A DNA stretch of 64,000 nucleotides from Neisseria subflava. GTDB taxonomy: Bacteria > Pseudomonadota > Gammaproteobacteria > Burkholderiales > Neisseriaceae. The notes below the pieces were generated by a model that was not told the DNA's origin, did no database searches, and worked only from the letters and a program-made list of their open reading frames with translations. Each line of letters starts with the position of its first letter. Positions within the stretch are counted from its first letter, which is position 1. Both the position numbers and the translations under genes were made by a program. Where the stretch lies: the NCBI RefSeq assembly GCF_024205705.1, contig NZ_CP073115.1:1178001-1242000 (forward strand). The letters are read 5' to 3'. This document shows positions 51,946-61,979 of the stretch, piece after piece.

Positions 51946-53863
51946 ATGATAGAAATCAAAAAACTCACCCTGCAACGCGGTTTGAAAGTCCTGCTCGATA
52001 AAGCCGATGCCGTAATCAACCCCGGCCAACGCGTTGGTTTAATCGGTAAAACGGTACGGGAAAATCCAGCCTGTTTGCGCTGATAAAAGGTGAAATCACT
52101 CAAGATAGCGGCGAAATCCTGATTCCCAAAACATGGCGGCTGGCTTCCGTCTCTCAAGAAACACCTGATTTAGATATTTCCGCTTTAGACTACGTTTTGC
52201 AAGGCGATGCCAAATTGCAGGCTTTTCAGACGGCCTTGGCCCAAGCAGAAGCGCAAAACGACGGCATGAAGCAAGCCGAATATCACGCCAAACTTGAAGA
52301 AATCGATGCCTATACCGCTCCGGCACGCGCCGCCAAACTGCTTAACGGCTTGGGTTTCTCACAAGAAGAACATACCCGCCCCGTCAAATCCTTCTCCGGC
52401 GGCTGGCGTATGCGCCTCAACCTTGCCCAAGCGCTGATTTGTCGTGCCGATTTGCTGCTTTTGGACGAACCGACCAACCACTTGGATTTAGAAACCGTGT
52501 TGTGGCTGGAAAACCATCTCGCCTCCCTGCCCTGTACGCAAATCATCATCTCCCATGACCGCGACTTCTTGAATGCCACTACAACGCAGACCATCGAACT
52601 GTCGCAACAAAAACTGACCCAATACGGCGGCAATTACGATTTCTATCAAGCCGAACGCGCCCAACGTCTGGCGCAACAACAAGCCGCCTACGTCAAACAG
52701 CAGGCGCAAATCAAACATCTGCAATCCTTTATCGACCGTTTCAAAGCCAAAGCCACAAAAGCCGTACAAGCCCAAAGCCGCATGAAGGCATTAGCTAAGC
52801 TCGAGCGTATCGCTCCTGCGCATTTGGATAGTGAATTTTCCTTTGAGTTTGCCAATCCGACCCACCTGCCCAACCCATTATTGAAACTCGACCATGCCGA
52901 CTTGGGTTATGGCGATAATACCGTTTTGCACGATATCACCCTGTCTCTGGAAAGCGGTGCACGTTACGGCCTGTTGGGTGTTAACGGCAGCGGTAAATCC
53001 ACATTTATCAAAGCATTGGCAGGAAAAATCGATTTACTTTCCGGCAGCATCGTCCGCTCTGAAAAACTCAATATCGGCTATTTTGCCCAGCACCAACTGG
53101 ATACTCTACGCGCCGACCAAAGTCCGGTTTGGCATATCCAGCAGCTTTCACCCGAAGTCCGCGAACAGGAAATCCGCAACTTTTTAGGCGGTTTCAACTT
53201 TGTCGGCGATATGGCGGTTCACAAGACCGAGCCGTTCTCCGGTGGGGAAAAAGCGCGGCTCGCCCTTGCCATGATTATCTGGCAAAAACCTAATCTGCTG
53301 CTGCTTGACGAACCGACCAACCACCTAGACTTGGATATGCGCCACGCCCTGACACTTGCCTTGCAAAGTTTCCAAGGCGCATTGATTGTCGTTTCACACG
53401 ACCGCAGCCTGCTTGAAGCAACTACCGACAGCTTCCTATTGATTGACAAAGGCCGTCTGAACAACTTCGACGGCGATTTGAACGACTACCGTCAATGGCG
53501 ATTGGCACAAGAAAACGCCGCAGCAGCCCCGCCGCTTCTGCACAAAGCCAAAGCCGTAAGGACACCAAGCGCATAGAAGCACAAATCCGTCAGGAAAAAG
53601 CCAAACGCAGCAAACCGATTCAGCAGAAAATCGACAAAGCTGAAAAAGAAATTGCACGATTGACTGATATTCAGACGGCCTGTGAAGCATTTTTGGCACA
53701 AGAATCTGCTTATTCAGAAGAAAATAAACCCAAATTGCAAGAGACACTCGCACAATTAACAGAAACTAAAGTAAAATTAACGCAACTGGAAGAAAACTGG
53801 CTGCAATGGCAGGAAGAGCTTGAGCAAATCCAAGTTGATGTCGAAGCCGAGTTTTCCCAATAA
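51946..53863 (+). pseudogene. yheS: ABC-F ATPase, YheS family, two frameshifts
   Basis: Three frames together give a complete YheS-type protein of about 639 residues. ATG 51946 starts MIEIKKLTLQRGLKVLLDKA and reaches QRVGLIGK, where the frame is lost inside Walker A at the A run 52048-52051. The next frame has ASVSQETPDLDISALDYVLQ, the signature and [20 protein letters not shown], the second Walker [21 protein letters not shown] and [20 protein letters not shown]. It is lost at the C run 53527-53530, after which SQSRKDTKRIEAQIRQEKAK gives the C-terminal coiled coil. One additional base in each run restores it. As written, internal initiation would yield a product lacking the first Walker A. 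Confidence 0.82.
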
Positions 53864-53910
53864 AAATAGAGCCATCAGGCCGTCTGAAATAAAACACAAT
53901 ACGGAAAAAC

Positions 53911-54264
53911 ATGACTTCAACCATCAAACAAGCCGGATACTTCCTCGTATCCTCTTTCGTCTTGGGTATTTCTCTTCACGCAGCCGCCGCAGTTTATTCC
54001 TGCGGCAACGGCAGCTATACCTCCGAACCCAAATCCTCCTGCGCACAGGCTCAATTGCCTAAAATCAGCGGTCATCAAGGCAGCGGTTACCACCTCAACA
54101 TCCGAAGCCTCAATACCTCTGATGAACGCGCAAGTGCAAAGCCTAAGAAAAAGGCACGCGCGGAAAAATCCGATAAACAAGAGAAAAAAGCCGACAAACC
54201 GAGCAAAAACAAAAACAGTGCAAAAGCTCAAAAACAGCAGCCCATGCCGTCTGAACAAGAATAA
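53911..54264 (+). CDS. exported DUF4124-like protein with Lys-rich tail
   Basis: A 117-residue protein with the signal peptide segment AGYFLVSSFVLGISLHAAAA, a short domain with paired Cys (VYSCGNGSYTSEPKSSCAQA) and a tail of Lys, Ala and Glu that is highly basic (KPKKKARAEKSDKQEKKADK). Related in layout to the products at 31300 and 54301. The basic tail could bind nucleic acid or anionic envelope polymers (inference). An AT-type uptake word lies near its 3' end (54245). Followed after 36 bases by its paralogue. Confidence 0.65.
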   Translation: MTSTIKQAGYFLVSSFVLGISLHAAAAVYSCGNGSYTSEPKSSCAQAQLPKISGHQGSGYHLNIRSLNTSDERASAKPKKKARAEKSDKQEKKADKPSKNKNSAKAQKQQPMPSEQE

Positions 54265-54300
54265 AATGCTCAACTGCAACGAATCAGCCCTACCTGAATC

Positions 54301-54852
54301 ATGAAAAAATATCTGCTTACCCTATCCCTGCTGCCGCTTGCTGTTTTCAACGGCCAAGCCCACGCCGCAAAAATCTACACCTGCGAAGTCAACGGCTCGA
54401 TTGTCTATACCTCGCGCCCAAGCGGCAACTGCCAAGCCGTCAACGATTTGCCAATTGTCGGCAAATACAGCAGCAGCCGATACGATGCCCCGGTGAGTGA
54501 TGCGCCTACACTCAACGCGCCGACATCACAAACGGCTCCGGCAAAAAGTAAAAATACAGCGGCAAAATCCAACCATAAGGCAACGCCCAAACCTGCTCCT
54601 GTCCGTACTGCTTCTGAAACAGCTCCTCCTCCGGTTCCCAAGTCCTCTGGCGTCAACAGCCGCCGCTCTATTTTGGAAACTGAGTTGTCCAATGAACGTG
54701 CGGCTTTAGCCGATGCTAAAAAGCAACTGAGCCAAGCGCGGACGGCCAAAGGCGGCAGCGTCAATCAACAGGCCATCAGTACGTTGCAAGGCGTGGTTTT
54801 GGATAGGGAGAAAAATATTCAAGCCCTCCAACGCGAACTGGGCAGAATGTAA
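54301..54852 (+). CDS. exported DUF4124-like protein with coiled-coil C-terminus
   Basis: A 183-residue protein with the signal peptide MKKYLLTLSLLPLAVFNGQA and the DUF4124-like IYTCEVNGSIVYTSRPSGNC. A low-complexity Pro/Thr/Lys linker follows, then a helical end (ILETELSNERAALADAKKQL) similar to that of the 31300 product. Function unknown; probably periplasmic or surface associated. Confidence 0.68.
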   Translation: MKKYLLTLSLLPLAVFNGQAHAAKIYTCEVNGSIVYTSRPSGNCQAVNDLPIVGKYSSSRYDAPVSDAPTLNAPTSQTAPAKSKNTAAKSNHKATPKPAPVRTASETAPPPVPKSSGVNSRRSILETELSNERAALADAKKQLSQARTAKGGSVNQQAISTLQGVVLDREKNIQALQRELGRM

Positions 54853-54872
54853 GTCCAAATCAATCAAAACAT

Positions 54873-54934
54873 CAGGCCGTCTGAACAGGTGGAAACGAAA
54901 TCCAAAATTTTCGTCACGCCAAACAGACGGCCTG
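54873..54934 (+). terminator. DUS-pair hairpin upstream of ftsK
   Basis: CAGGCCGTCTG (54873-54883) pairs with its complement (54924-54934); inside, CGAAA and TTTCG arms allow a longer structure. No T run follows. Confidence 0.55.
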
Positions 54935-55040
54935 AATCCTATAATGATTACGCCCGTTTCAATTTCTTGTGCCTAGTAAATACGGTATAATTTGCCCTTT
55001 ACGCACATTACCTCCGGTCTTTTCAGACGGCCTTTATCTC

Positions 55041-57485
55041 ATGACTGCAAAATCTTCTAAAACCCAAACAAAAAAACGCGTCTCTACCAAACCGGCAGCC
55101 AAACCGACAACACGCAAATCCACTAAAGCACAAACTCAAGCCGACAATAAAGTCTCCCAACGCCTCAAGGCGGCCAAAGAGCTGCAAAGAAACGAAGAAA
55201 AAAAAGCGCGTCCCGAACATGTCGTTAACTTGATTAATGATGCTTTATGGCTGTTTGGCTTGGTTATCACCATTTATCTGGCCATTTCCCTGGCCAGCTT
55301 CAGCATGGACGACCCTGCATGGTCGCGCAGCATTCCCAAAAGCAATGATGTTGCCAACCTCGGCGGCCTCTTTGGCTCCTATCTTTCCGATGTCGGATAT
55401 TATCTGTTCGGCCTGTCGTTTTGGTGGTGGATAGCTGCATCTTGCGTTTTTCTCTACAAAAATTTCCGCCCCATGAAAAAGCAGGAAAACCATAAGCCTT
55501 ACAATCACGGCGTAGCCGCTTTGGCATTATTTCTCCTGCTGGTGTGCAGCCCGATTATTGAGCACTTCCTGTTTGACAATGCATTGAGCGAATCCCTTCC
55601 CGTTGGTGCCGGCGGCTTGGTCGGCTTGTTGGCCGGTTCAGGCTTGGCTTGGCTGTTGGGTAAGTCGGGCAGCCTGTTGATTATGCTGGTGATGTTGCTG
55701 TTGTCCATTTCCCTGTTGGCTCAGGTGTCATGGTTGGAAGTCATGGCCAAATCCGGCAGCCATATGGTCGGCCTGTTTGGCAGCCTGATGAAAAAACTGT
55801 CTCAGTTCCGAAATAAAAAAGAAGATGTCTGCTCCGAAGCTTTGGAAACCCAAAATACGCGCCGCATGGTTAAAGAAGCCAAAACCATTACCGCCACTCC
55901 GGTTGCTCCGTTGGCAGGCAGCAGCAGCAACCGTAAAACTGTTGCCGTATCCGTTGCACCACCTCCTAAAATCCAAACTTCCCTGTTTGACGATACTGAA
56001 CCTAAAAACAACGGCGAATACCACAAACCCAATATGAACCTGTTGCGTATGCCGTCTGAAGAACCGGTTGCCGTCAATCCGGATGAATTGCAACAAACCG
56101 CAGAATTAATCGAAGCCAAGCTGGCTGAATTTGGCATCGGCGTACAGGTTGTTTCCGCTACTTCAGGCCCTGTGATTACCCGCTACGAAATCGAACCGGC
56201 ACAAGGTGTCAAAGGCAGCCAAATTGTCGCCCTGTCCAAAGATTTGGCGCGCTCGATGTCTCTGCAAGCGGTACGCATCGTAGAAACCATTGCCGGTAAA
56301 AACACCATGGGCATTGAATTGCCCAATGAGAAGCGCCAAGACGTCATGTTGAGCGAAATCCTCTCTTCATCCGTGTTTACCGACGCCAAGTCCAAACTGA
56401 CCGTTGCCTTGGGTAAAGATATTGCGGGTACGCCTGTTGTCGGCGACTTGGCAAAAATGCCGCATCTTTTGGTCGCAGGCATGACAGGCTCGGGTAAATC
56501 CGTCGGCGTGAACGGCATGATTATGTCCATGCTCTTCAAAGCCACGCCCGACGAAGTCCGCTTCATTATGATTGACCCGAAAATGCTGGAATTGAGCATT
56601 TATGACGGCATTCCGCACCTGCTCTGTCCGGTTGTGACCGATATGCGCGAAGCCGGACAAGCGTTGAACTGGTGTGTTGCCGAAATGGAAAAACGCTATC
56701 GCCTACTTTCCCATGCCGGCGTGCGTAATTTGGACGGTTTCAACCAAAAAGTCGAACAAGCCAAAGCAGCAGGCAAACCATTACTCAATCCGTTCAGCTT
56801 AAATCCTGACGATCCTGAGCCTCTGGAAAAACTGCCATTGATTGTGGTTGTTATCGACGAGTTGGCAGACTTGATGATGACCGAACGCAAATCCGTTGAG
56901 CAGCAAATCGCACGCCTTGCCCAAAAAGCACGTGCTGCAGGTATTCACATGATTGTCGCCACCCAGCGTCCGAGTGTCGATGTGGTTACCGGCCTGATTA
57001 AAGCCAACATTCCAACACGAATGGCCTTTACCGTACAAAGCAAAATCGACAGCCGCACCATTCTTGACCAAATGGGTGCAGACGAATTGCTCAAATACGG
57101 CGACTCATTATTTCTGCAACCGGGCAGCGCGGAACCGACACGCCTGCAAGGTGCCTTTGTTTCCGATGATGAAGTGCATCAGGTCGTCAATTTCGTCAAA
57201 GAACAGGCTCCGACCAATTATGTGGAAGGTCTGCTCAGTGGCGAAGCAGCCATCGAAACCACCAATATTGTCAATCCGAACGCAAACAGCGATGAGTTAT
57301 TTGATCAAGCCGTCGCCTTCGTATTGGAAAGCCGGAAAACTTCCATTTCCGCACTCCAACGCCAATTACGCATCGGCTACAACCGCGCCGCCAATTTAGT
57401 AGATGCGCTTGAAAATGCCGGTGTTCTTTCTCCGGCAGACATCAACGGCAGCCGACGGATTCTGGCGCAAAAAGACCAGCTGTAA
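55041..57485 (+). CDS. ftsK: DNA translocase FtsK
   Basis: From ATG 55041 the product has 814 residues. An N-terminal basic segment is followed by four hydrophobic helices (about 60-235), a linker, and the motor domain with Walker [21 protein letters not shown] and Walker [15 protein letters not shown]. The C-terminal gamma domain ([20 protein letters not shown]) reads the polar DNA motifs. It pumps the chromosome terminus through the septum and activates dimer resolution. A longer frame from GTG 54969 would cross an uptake word and a TATAAT box, so the later start is preferred. The linker is short compared with E. coli. Confidence 0.93.
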   Translation: MTAKSSKTQTKKRVSTKPAAKPTTRKSTKAQTQADNKVSQRLKAAKELQRNEEKKARPEHVVNLINDALWLFGLVITIYLAISLASFSMDDPAWSRSIPKSNDVANLGGLFGSYLSDVGYYLFGLSFWWWIAASCVFLYKNFRPMKKQENHKPYNHGVAALALFLLLVCSPIIEHFLFDNALSESLPVGAGGLVGLLAGSGLAWLLGKSGSLLIMLVMLLLSISLLAQVSWLEVMAKSGSHMVGLFGSLMKKLSQFRNKKEDVCSEALETQNTRRMVKEAKTITATPVAPLAGSSSNRKTVAVSVAPPPKIQTSLFDDTEPKNNGEYHKPNMNLLRMPSEEPVAVNPDELQQTAELIEAKLAEFGIGVQVVSATSGPVITRYEIEPAQGVKGSQIVALSKDLARSMSLQAVRIVETIAGKNTMGIELPNEKRQDVMLSEILSSSVFTDAKSKLTVALGKDIAGTPVVGDLAKMPHLLVAGMTGSGKSVGVNGMIMSMLFKATPDEVRFIMIDPKMLELSIYDGIPHLLCPVVTDMREAGQALNWCVAEMEKRYRLLSHAGVRNLDGFNQKVEQAKAAGKPLLNPFSLNPDDPEPLEKLPLIVVVIDELADLMMTERKSVEQQIARLAQKARAAGIHMIVATQRPSVDVVTGLIKANIPTRMAFTVQSKIDSRTILDQMGADELLKYGDSLFLQPGSAEPTRLQGAFVSDDEVHQVVNFVKEQAPTNYVEGLLSGEAAIETTNIVNPNANSDELFDQAVAFVLESRKTSISALQRQLRIGYNRAANLVDALENAGVLSPADINGSRRILAQKDQL

Positions 57486-57506
57486 AAAACAACAATATCG
57501 AAACAC

Positions 57507-57550
57507 AAAGGCCGTCTGAAAAGAATTTCCTACTTTTCAGACGGCCTTTT
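57507..57550 (+). terminator. DUS-pair terminator after ftsK
   Basis: AAAGGCCGTCTGAAAAG (57507-57523) pairs with its complement (57533-57549), followed by T residues. Confidence 0.82.
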
Positions 57551-57677
57551 TATGTTATTCGTGAAACATTGTGTTATACTAAGCAGCTAAATTTTGACCT
57601 TATGCACGCTTCCGAAATTCTTCGGAATACTGAGCAGAAGGATGACCGTTTAAACACAACAAATTTAAGGGCTTACG

Positions 57678-58988
57678 ATGAGCGTAACTGTTGAAACTTT
57701 AGAAAATCTGGAACGCAAAGTAGTATTGTCTCTGCCTTGGTCCAAAATCAACGCAGAAACTGAGAAAAAACTGAAACAAACCCAACGCCGTGCAAAAGTT
57801 GACGGCTTCCGTCCGGGTAAAGCACCGTTCAAAATGATTGCCCAAATGTACGGCGCAAGCGCACAAAACGACGTTATCAACGAATTGGTACAACGCGAAT
57901 TCTACGAAGTTGCCGTTGCTCAAGAATTGAAAGTTGCCGGTTACCCACGCTTTGAAGGCGTTGAAGAACAAGACGATCAAGAATCTTTCAAAGTTGCCGC
58001 TATTTTTGAAGTTTTCCCTGAAGTAACTATTGGCGACCTGTCTGCCCAAGAAGTAGAAAAAGTTACTGCGACTGTTGGCGATGCCGAAGTTGACCAAACT
58101 GTAGAAATCCTGCGCAAACAACGCACCCGCTTCAACCATGTTGACCGCGAAGCCCAAAACGGCGACCGCGTCATCATCGACTTCGAAGGCAAAATCGACG
58201 GTGAACCTTTCGCCGGCGGCGCGTCTAAAAACTACGCTTTCGTATTGGGTGCAGGTCAAATGTTGCCTGAATTCGAAGCCGGTGTTGTCGGTATGAAAGC
58301 CGGTGAAAGCAAAGACGTTACCGTAAACTTCCCTGAAGACTACCACGGTAAAGATGTTGCCGGTAAATCTGCCGTATTCACCATCACTCTGAACAACGTT
58401 TCTGAAGCCACCTTGCCTGAAGTTAATGCAGACTTTGCCAAAGCTCTGGGTATTGAAGACGGCGATGTTGCCAAAATGCGCGAAGAAGTGAAGAAAAACG
58501 TTGGCCGCGAAGTTGAGCGCCGCATCGGTGAACAAACCAAAGAATCTGTAATGAACGCCCTGCTCAAAGCAGCAGATTTGCAAGTTCCTGTTGCTTTGGT
58601 CAACGAAGAAGCCGCTCGCTTGGCAAACGAAATGAAACAAAACTTCGTTAACCAAGGCATGGCTGACGCTGCCAACTTGGATCTGCCTTTGGATATGTTC
58701 AAAGAACAAGCAGAGCGCCGCGTTTCTTTGGGTCTGATTTTGGCTAAATTGGTTGAAGAAAACAAACTTGAGCCAACTGAAGACCAAATCAAAGCCGTTG
58801 TTGCCAACTTCGCTGAAAGCTACGAAGATCCTCAAGAAGTTATCGACTGGTACTACGCAGAGCCTTCCCGCCTGCAAGGTCCGACTTCTTTGGCAGTAGA
58901 AAGCAACGTTGTTGATTTCGTTCTGAGCAAAGCTAAAGTAACTGAAAAAGCGCTGTCTTTTGACGAAGTAATGGGCGCACAAGCTTAA
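57678..58988 (+). CDS. tig: trigger factor, ribosome-associated chaperone
   Basis: A 436-residue protein in three parts. The N-terminal ribosome-binding domain carries the GFRPGKAPFKMI signature (about 45-56). An FKBP-type prolyl isomerase domain at about 155-245 includes NGDRVIIDFEGKIDGEPFAG and PEFEAGVVGMKAGESKDV. A helical chaperone domain extends to the end. It lies upstream of clpP, the usual order in proteobacteria. A 458-codon open frame on the opposite strand is only a codon-bias mirror. Confidence 0.96.
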   Translation: MSVTVETLENLERKVVLSLPWSKINAETEKKLKQTQRRAKVDGFRPGKAPFKMIAQMYGASAQNDVINELVQREFYEVAVAQELKVAGYPRFEGVEEQDDQESFKVAAIFEVFPEVTIGDLSAQEVEKVTATVGDAEVDQTVEILRKQRTRFNHVDREAQNGDRVIIDFEGKIDGEPFAGGASKNYAFVLGAGQMLPEFEAGVVGMKAGESKDVTVNFPEDYHGKDVAGKSAVFTITLNNVSEATLPEVNADFAKALGIEDGDVAKMREEVKKNVGREVERRIGEQTKESVMNALLKAADLQVPVALVNEEAARLANEMKQNFVNQGMADAANLDLPLDMFKEQAERRVSLGLILAKLVEENKLEPTEDQIKAVVANFAESYEDPQEVIDWYYAEPSRLQGPTSLAVESNVVDFVLSKAKVTEKALSFDEVMGAQA

Positions 58989-59018
58989 TTGCTCCAAGGC
59001 CGTCTGAAACAGACAATC

Positions 59019-59055
59019 AAAAGCACCGAAGCGCTTTAAATGCTTTGGTGCTTTT
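59019..59055 (+). terminator. hairpin between tig and clpP
   Basis: AAAAGCACCGAAGC (59019-59032) pairs with GCTTTGGTGCTTTT (59042-59055), one mismatch. An unpaired uptake word AGGCCGTCTGAA precedes it at about 58997. It may partly separate tig from clpP expression. Confidence 0.65.
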
Positions 59056-59077
59056 CCATCATTAACAGGAGACAAAA

Positions 59078-59698
59078 ATGTCCTTCGATTTCAATAATTA
59101 CCTTGTCCCTACCGTTATCGAACAAAGCGGTCGCGGCGAGCGCGCATTCGACATCTACTCACGCCTTTTGAAAGAGCGCATCGTTTTCTTGATCGGCCCG
59201 GTGACAGACGAATCTGCCAATCTGGTTGTTGCGCAATTACTGTTCTTGGAAAGTGAAAACCCTGATAAAGATATCTTCTTCTATATCAACTCTCCGGGCG
59301 GTTCGGTTACTGCCGGTATGTCGATTTACGACACTATGAACTTCATCAAGCCTCATGTTTCTACCTTATGCTTGGGTCAAGCGGCAAGTATGGGCGCATT
59401 CCTGTTGTCCGCAGGCGAAAAAGGCAAACGCTTTGCCCTGCCAAACAGCCGCATCATGATTCACCAACCGCTCATCAGCGGCGGCTTGGCTGGTCAGGCT
59501 TCCGATATTGAAATTCACGCTAAAGAGCTGCTGAAAATCAAAGAGAAACTGAACCGCTTACTCGCCAAACATTGTGATCGCGATTTGGCCGACTTGGAAC
59601 GCGATACCGACCGCGACAATTATATGTCTGCCGATGAAGCTAAAGAATATGGTTTGATTGACCAAGTTTTGGAAAACCGCGCCTCTCTGCAAGCCTAA
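59078..59698 (+). CDS. clpP: ATP-dependent Clp protease proteolytic subunit
   Basis: A 206-residue serine protease. Ser104 in [14 protein letters not shown] and His129 in [10 protein letters not shown] are the catalytic residues, with an Asp in the ERDTDRD stretch completing the triad. [17 protein letters not shown] forms the oxyanion region. It assembles as a tetradecamer with ClpA/ClpX-type unfoldases. AGGAGA lies nine bases before the start. ClpX is not encoded next to it here. Confidence 0.96.
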   Translation: MSFDFNNYLVPTVIEQSGRGERAFDIYSRLLKERIVFLIGPVTDESANLVVAQLLFLESENPDKDIFFYINSPGGSVTAGMSIYDTMNFIKPHVSTLCLGQAASMGAFLLSAGEKGKRFALPNSRIMIHQPLISGGLAGQASDIEIHAKELLKIKEKLNRLLAKHCDRDLADLERDTDRDNYMSADEAKEYGLIDQVLENRASLQA

Positions 59699-59717
59699 TC
59701 TTTATAGTTTTTAAATC

Positions 59718-59755
59718 AAAAGGCCGTCTGAAAAATATATATTCAGACGGCCTTT
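59718..59755. terminator. bidirectional DUS-pair terminator, clpP/gcr
   Basis: AAAAGGCCGTCTGAA (59718-59732) pairs with TTCAGACGGCCTTT (59742-59755), between convergent genes. Confidence 0.8.
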
Positions 59756-59763
59756 CTTCAATC

Positions 59764-61752
59764 TTACTTCGTGTTGTCTTTGTTATTCACTTGAACCGGA
59801 TACAGCAAAATCAAAGGATTGGCTTTCACTTGACTCCAGAAACTCTTCAGCAGATTACGCATACTGCCCAAACGCGTGCCTCGAGAGCGGAGCGCAACGG
59901 CCAAAGCTAAAGAAAAGCTGACCACCAGATTCACCATGCCGATTGCCAATACACTTGCCAAGCCAAGCATAAAAGTGAATATATCTGCATGACCGCTAAT
60001 CGCGGCATAACCCAAATTTGCCGAAGAAAACGCCACATGGCGAATATCCAGCGGCAAGCCGAAAAGATGGCCAAAATAGCCGGTCATACCTAAAAGCATA
60101 CCGAAAATAAAATTGCCCATAAGCGAGCCGTAATGCTTATGAATATAAGCGGCCAGAAGGCGGCGTGGCTGCGGGCGCATGATTTTTCGTAACAACGGAT
60201 TAAACGGCAGACGCTGACGCAGGTTCAGATAATCGGAACGGTTGTCAAAGAAGCCGGCAATAATCCCCGAGCAAAACAGCCATACACCGGCAATAGCGGC
60301 ATACCATAAGGTCGGTTGGGTAAAAATCTCAATGGATTTGAACTGATAGGCCGTAACTGCCTCATTTAGCAAGGGCTGACCATGCGTATGGGCATAGCCA
60401 AAAGCAATCCCTGCCGCCAACAATACGGCAATCGATACATTGCCAAACACAGCAATACTTTGCGAACGGCACACATCAATCAGCAGTTTAGCCAATTTAT
60501 TATCCACCGCTTTACTGCCTTCATTTGAGTCCACCTGTTCGGCAAAGCTCGCCGCCGTCATAGCAGGCTGTTTGGTTGCAACAGTGCAATGCAGCATATG
60601 AATCAGCATAAAGCCCAAACCATAATTGAGCCCGGCCAAGAATGAAGTAGTAAATTCGCCGAACCCCAAAGACGCAATATGGATTTTATTCAATGCCATC
60701 AAAGCAATAATTACGCCACCGCCTGCAGCAGAATAAAACATTTTGAAATATTCGCTACAGTTGCGCGTAATGTAATGCTCGCCATGATGACTTTTGTTTT
60801 CCGTAATACTGCGTGCCAGCATTCGGATACTGCTTTTACGCAAGTGGCTGGTGCTGTATTGCTCCACCGCCGCATAAATCATCGCATTCATCAGATTGAT
60901 GGTTAAGCGGGTACGGCTGCCAGTTTCAATTTGAATATTGGTCAACAGTTTCAGACGGCCTATGGTTTGTTGCAGGCGTTCGAGCAAGTGGGCAACTTTT
61001 ACTGACGAACCAGACCCGGCTCCGGTACCACGACGGCGCAAATAGTCAATTTGCTTTTCACACTGGTCAAACATGACCTCCAAATGTGCCGTGTCATAAG
61101 TTTCTTCGCTATGGCGATAGTGTTCCACCATCTTCGCAATTTCGCGCTGTAAAGCGACAAATGCAGAATCCGCTTCCAACAAACGGGGGGCAATCCGTAT
61201 TAAATCCGGCTCAATCGCTTCGGAAGCAATCCAAATAGACAGCATTTCCACTGCGCGCAAACGAGCATCTGCCAACTGTCTGCTGGCCGTCTGAAGCAAA
61301 GCAGGATCGGCTTTACCCTGCAACAATTCATACATGCTCAACCATTGGCGCAAACTTAAAGTTTGCAACCATTTATCATCGTTTTTCGAATGAAAAAGAT
61401 ATAAAAATACTTCGCGCAGATTGGAAAAGTCTTTATAAGACGGGCTGAAACGTTCGTAAATCCGTATACCCATCTCCCGAGTAAAACTATGACGCGAGAA
61501 AATACCCAGCTTAATCAGCGCAGGATAGATGTGAACTTTGGACAGCCAGGCATAGAAGCGCAGGCTGAATTGACGACATAGAGCATCGTCTTGTTTTAAA
61601 GTAGATAAAATCAAATCGAAACGTTCGGAAGCCTGTTTTTTGCCTCCTCGGCGCAGAAATTTGATTAATGCATTGAGAATAAGAACAAAGTCGGTATCAT
61701 TTAAGCGTTCCGACAAAATAATGTGAAGATTTTGATTAGTCAGTTTTTGCAT
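59764..61752 (-). CDS. Gcr-family protein, annotated in the family as site-specific recombinase
   Basis: A 662-residue protein of the Gcr/SpecificRecomb family (PF10136). The N-terminal half is soluble and helical. The C-terminal half from about 340 has five or six long hydrophobic segments, for example SIAVFGNVSIAVLLAAGIAF, LWYAAIAGVWLFCSGIIAGF, MGNFIFGMLLGMTGYFGHLF and ASVLAIGMVNLVVSFSLALA. No tyrosine- or serine-recombinase catalytic motif is visible. The layout fits an inner-membrane protein better than a recombinase, so the family name is doubtful. Its start is 228 bases from the end of clpB. Confidence 0.7.
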   Translation of the reverse strand: MQKLTNQNLHIILSERLNDTDFVLILNALIKFLRRGGKKQASERFDLILSTLKQDDALCRQFSLRFYAWLSKVHIYPALIKLGIFSRHSFTREMGIRIYERFSPSYKDFSNLREVFLYLFHSKNDDKWLQTLSLRQWLSMYELLQGKADPALLQTASRQLADARLRAVEMLSIWIASEAIEPDLIRIAPRLLEADSAFVALQREIAKMVEHYRHSEETYDTAHLEVMFDQCEKQIDYLRRRGTGAGSGSSVKVAHLLERLQQTIGRLKLLTNIQIETGSRTRLTINLMNAMIYAAVEQYSTSHLRKSSIRMLARSITENKSHHGEHYITRNCSEYFKMFYSAAGGGVIIALMALNKIHIASLGFGEFTTSFLAGLNYGLGFMLIHMLHCTVATKQPAMTAASFAEQVDSNEGSKAVDNKLAKLLIDVCRSQSIAVFGNVSIAVLLAAGIAFGYAHTHGQPLLNEAVTAYQFKSIEIFTQPTLWYAAIAGVWLFCSGIIAGFFDNRSDYLNLRQRLPFNPLLRKIMRPQPRRLLAAYIHKHYGSLMGNFIFGMLLGMTGYFGHLFGLPLDIRHVAFSSANLGYAAISGHADIFTFMLGLASVLAIGMVNLVVSFSLALAVALRSRGTRLGSMRNLLKSFWSQVKANPLILLYPVQVNNKDNTK

Positions 61753-61918
61753 TGTAGTATTATTACATTAAATCAGATATTTAGCAAGAACCTTGGTAAA
61801 CAAGTCAAATTATATCGCATTCTTTATCAAACTAAGGAATAAGATTTTGATCAATTTCCCTAAAATTCAAAGAATAATCAAATCACATAACAATTATATG
61901 ATATGAATCAATAATCAA

Positions 61919-61953
61919 GAAAGGCCGTCTGAATTCTTTCAGACGGCCTTTTA
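61919..61953 (-). terminator. terminator of clpB, DUS pair
   Basis: AAAGGCCGTCTGAA (61920-61933) pairs with its complement (61938-61951) across a short loop, just after the clpB stop on the minus strand. Confidence 0.78.
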
Positions 61954-61979
61954 CAACAACATACTACATTGTTTAAATC

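Noticed and set aside
54969..55040. N-terminal extension of ftsK from GTG 54969
   Set aside because: It would translate through a TATAAT box and an uptake word and adds no conserved residues; ATG 55041 gives the usual basic N-terminus.
57699..59075. 458-codon open frame on the minus strand
   Set aside because: It mirrors the tig gene codon for codon, has no homology that I recognise, and tig is unmistakable on the plus strand.
21838..61953. Regularly recurring inverted 10-12 base repeats that might suggest CRISPR or a repeat family
   Set aside because: They are DNA uptake sequences arranged as terminators at gene ends, with irregular spacing and no spacers or cas genes. No CRISPR array is present.
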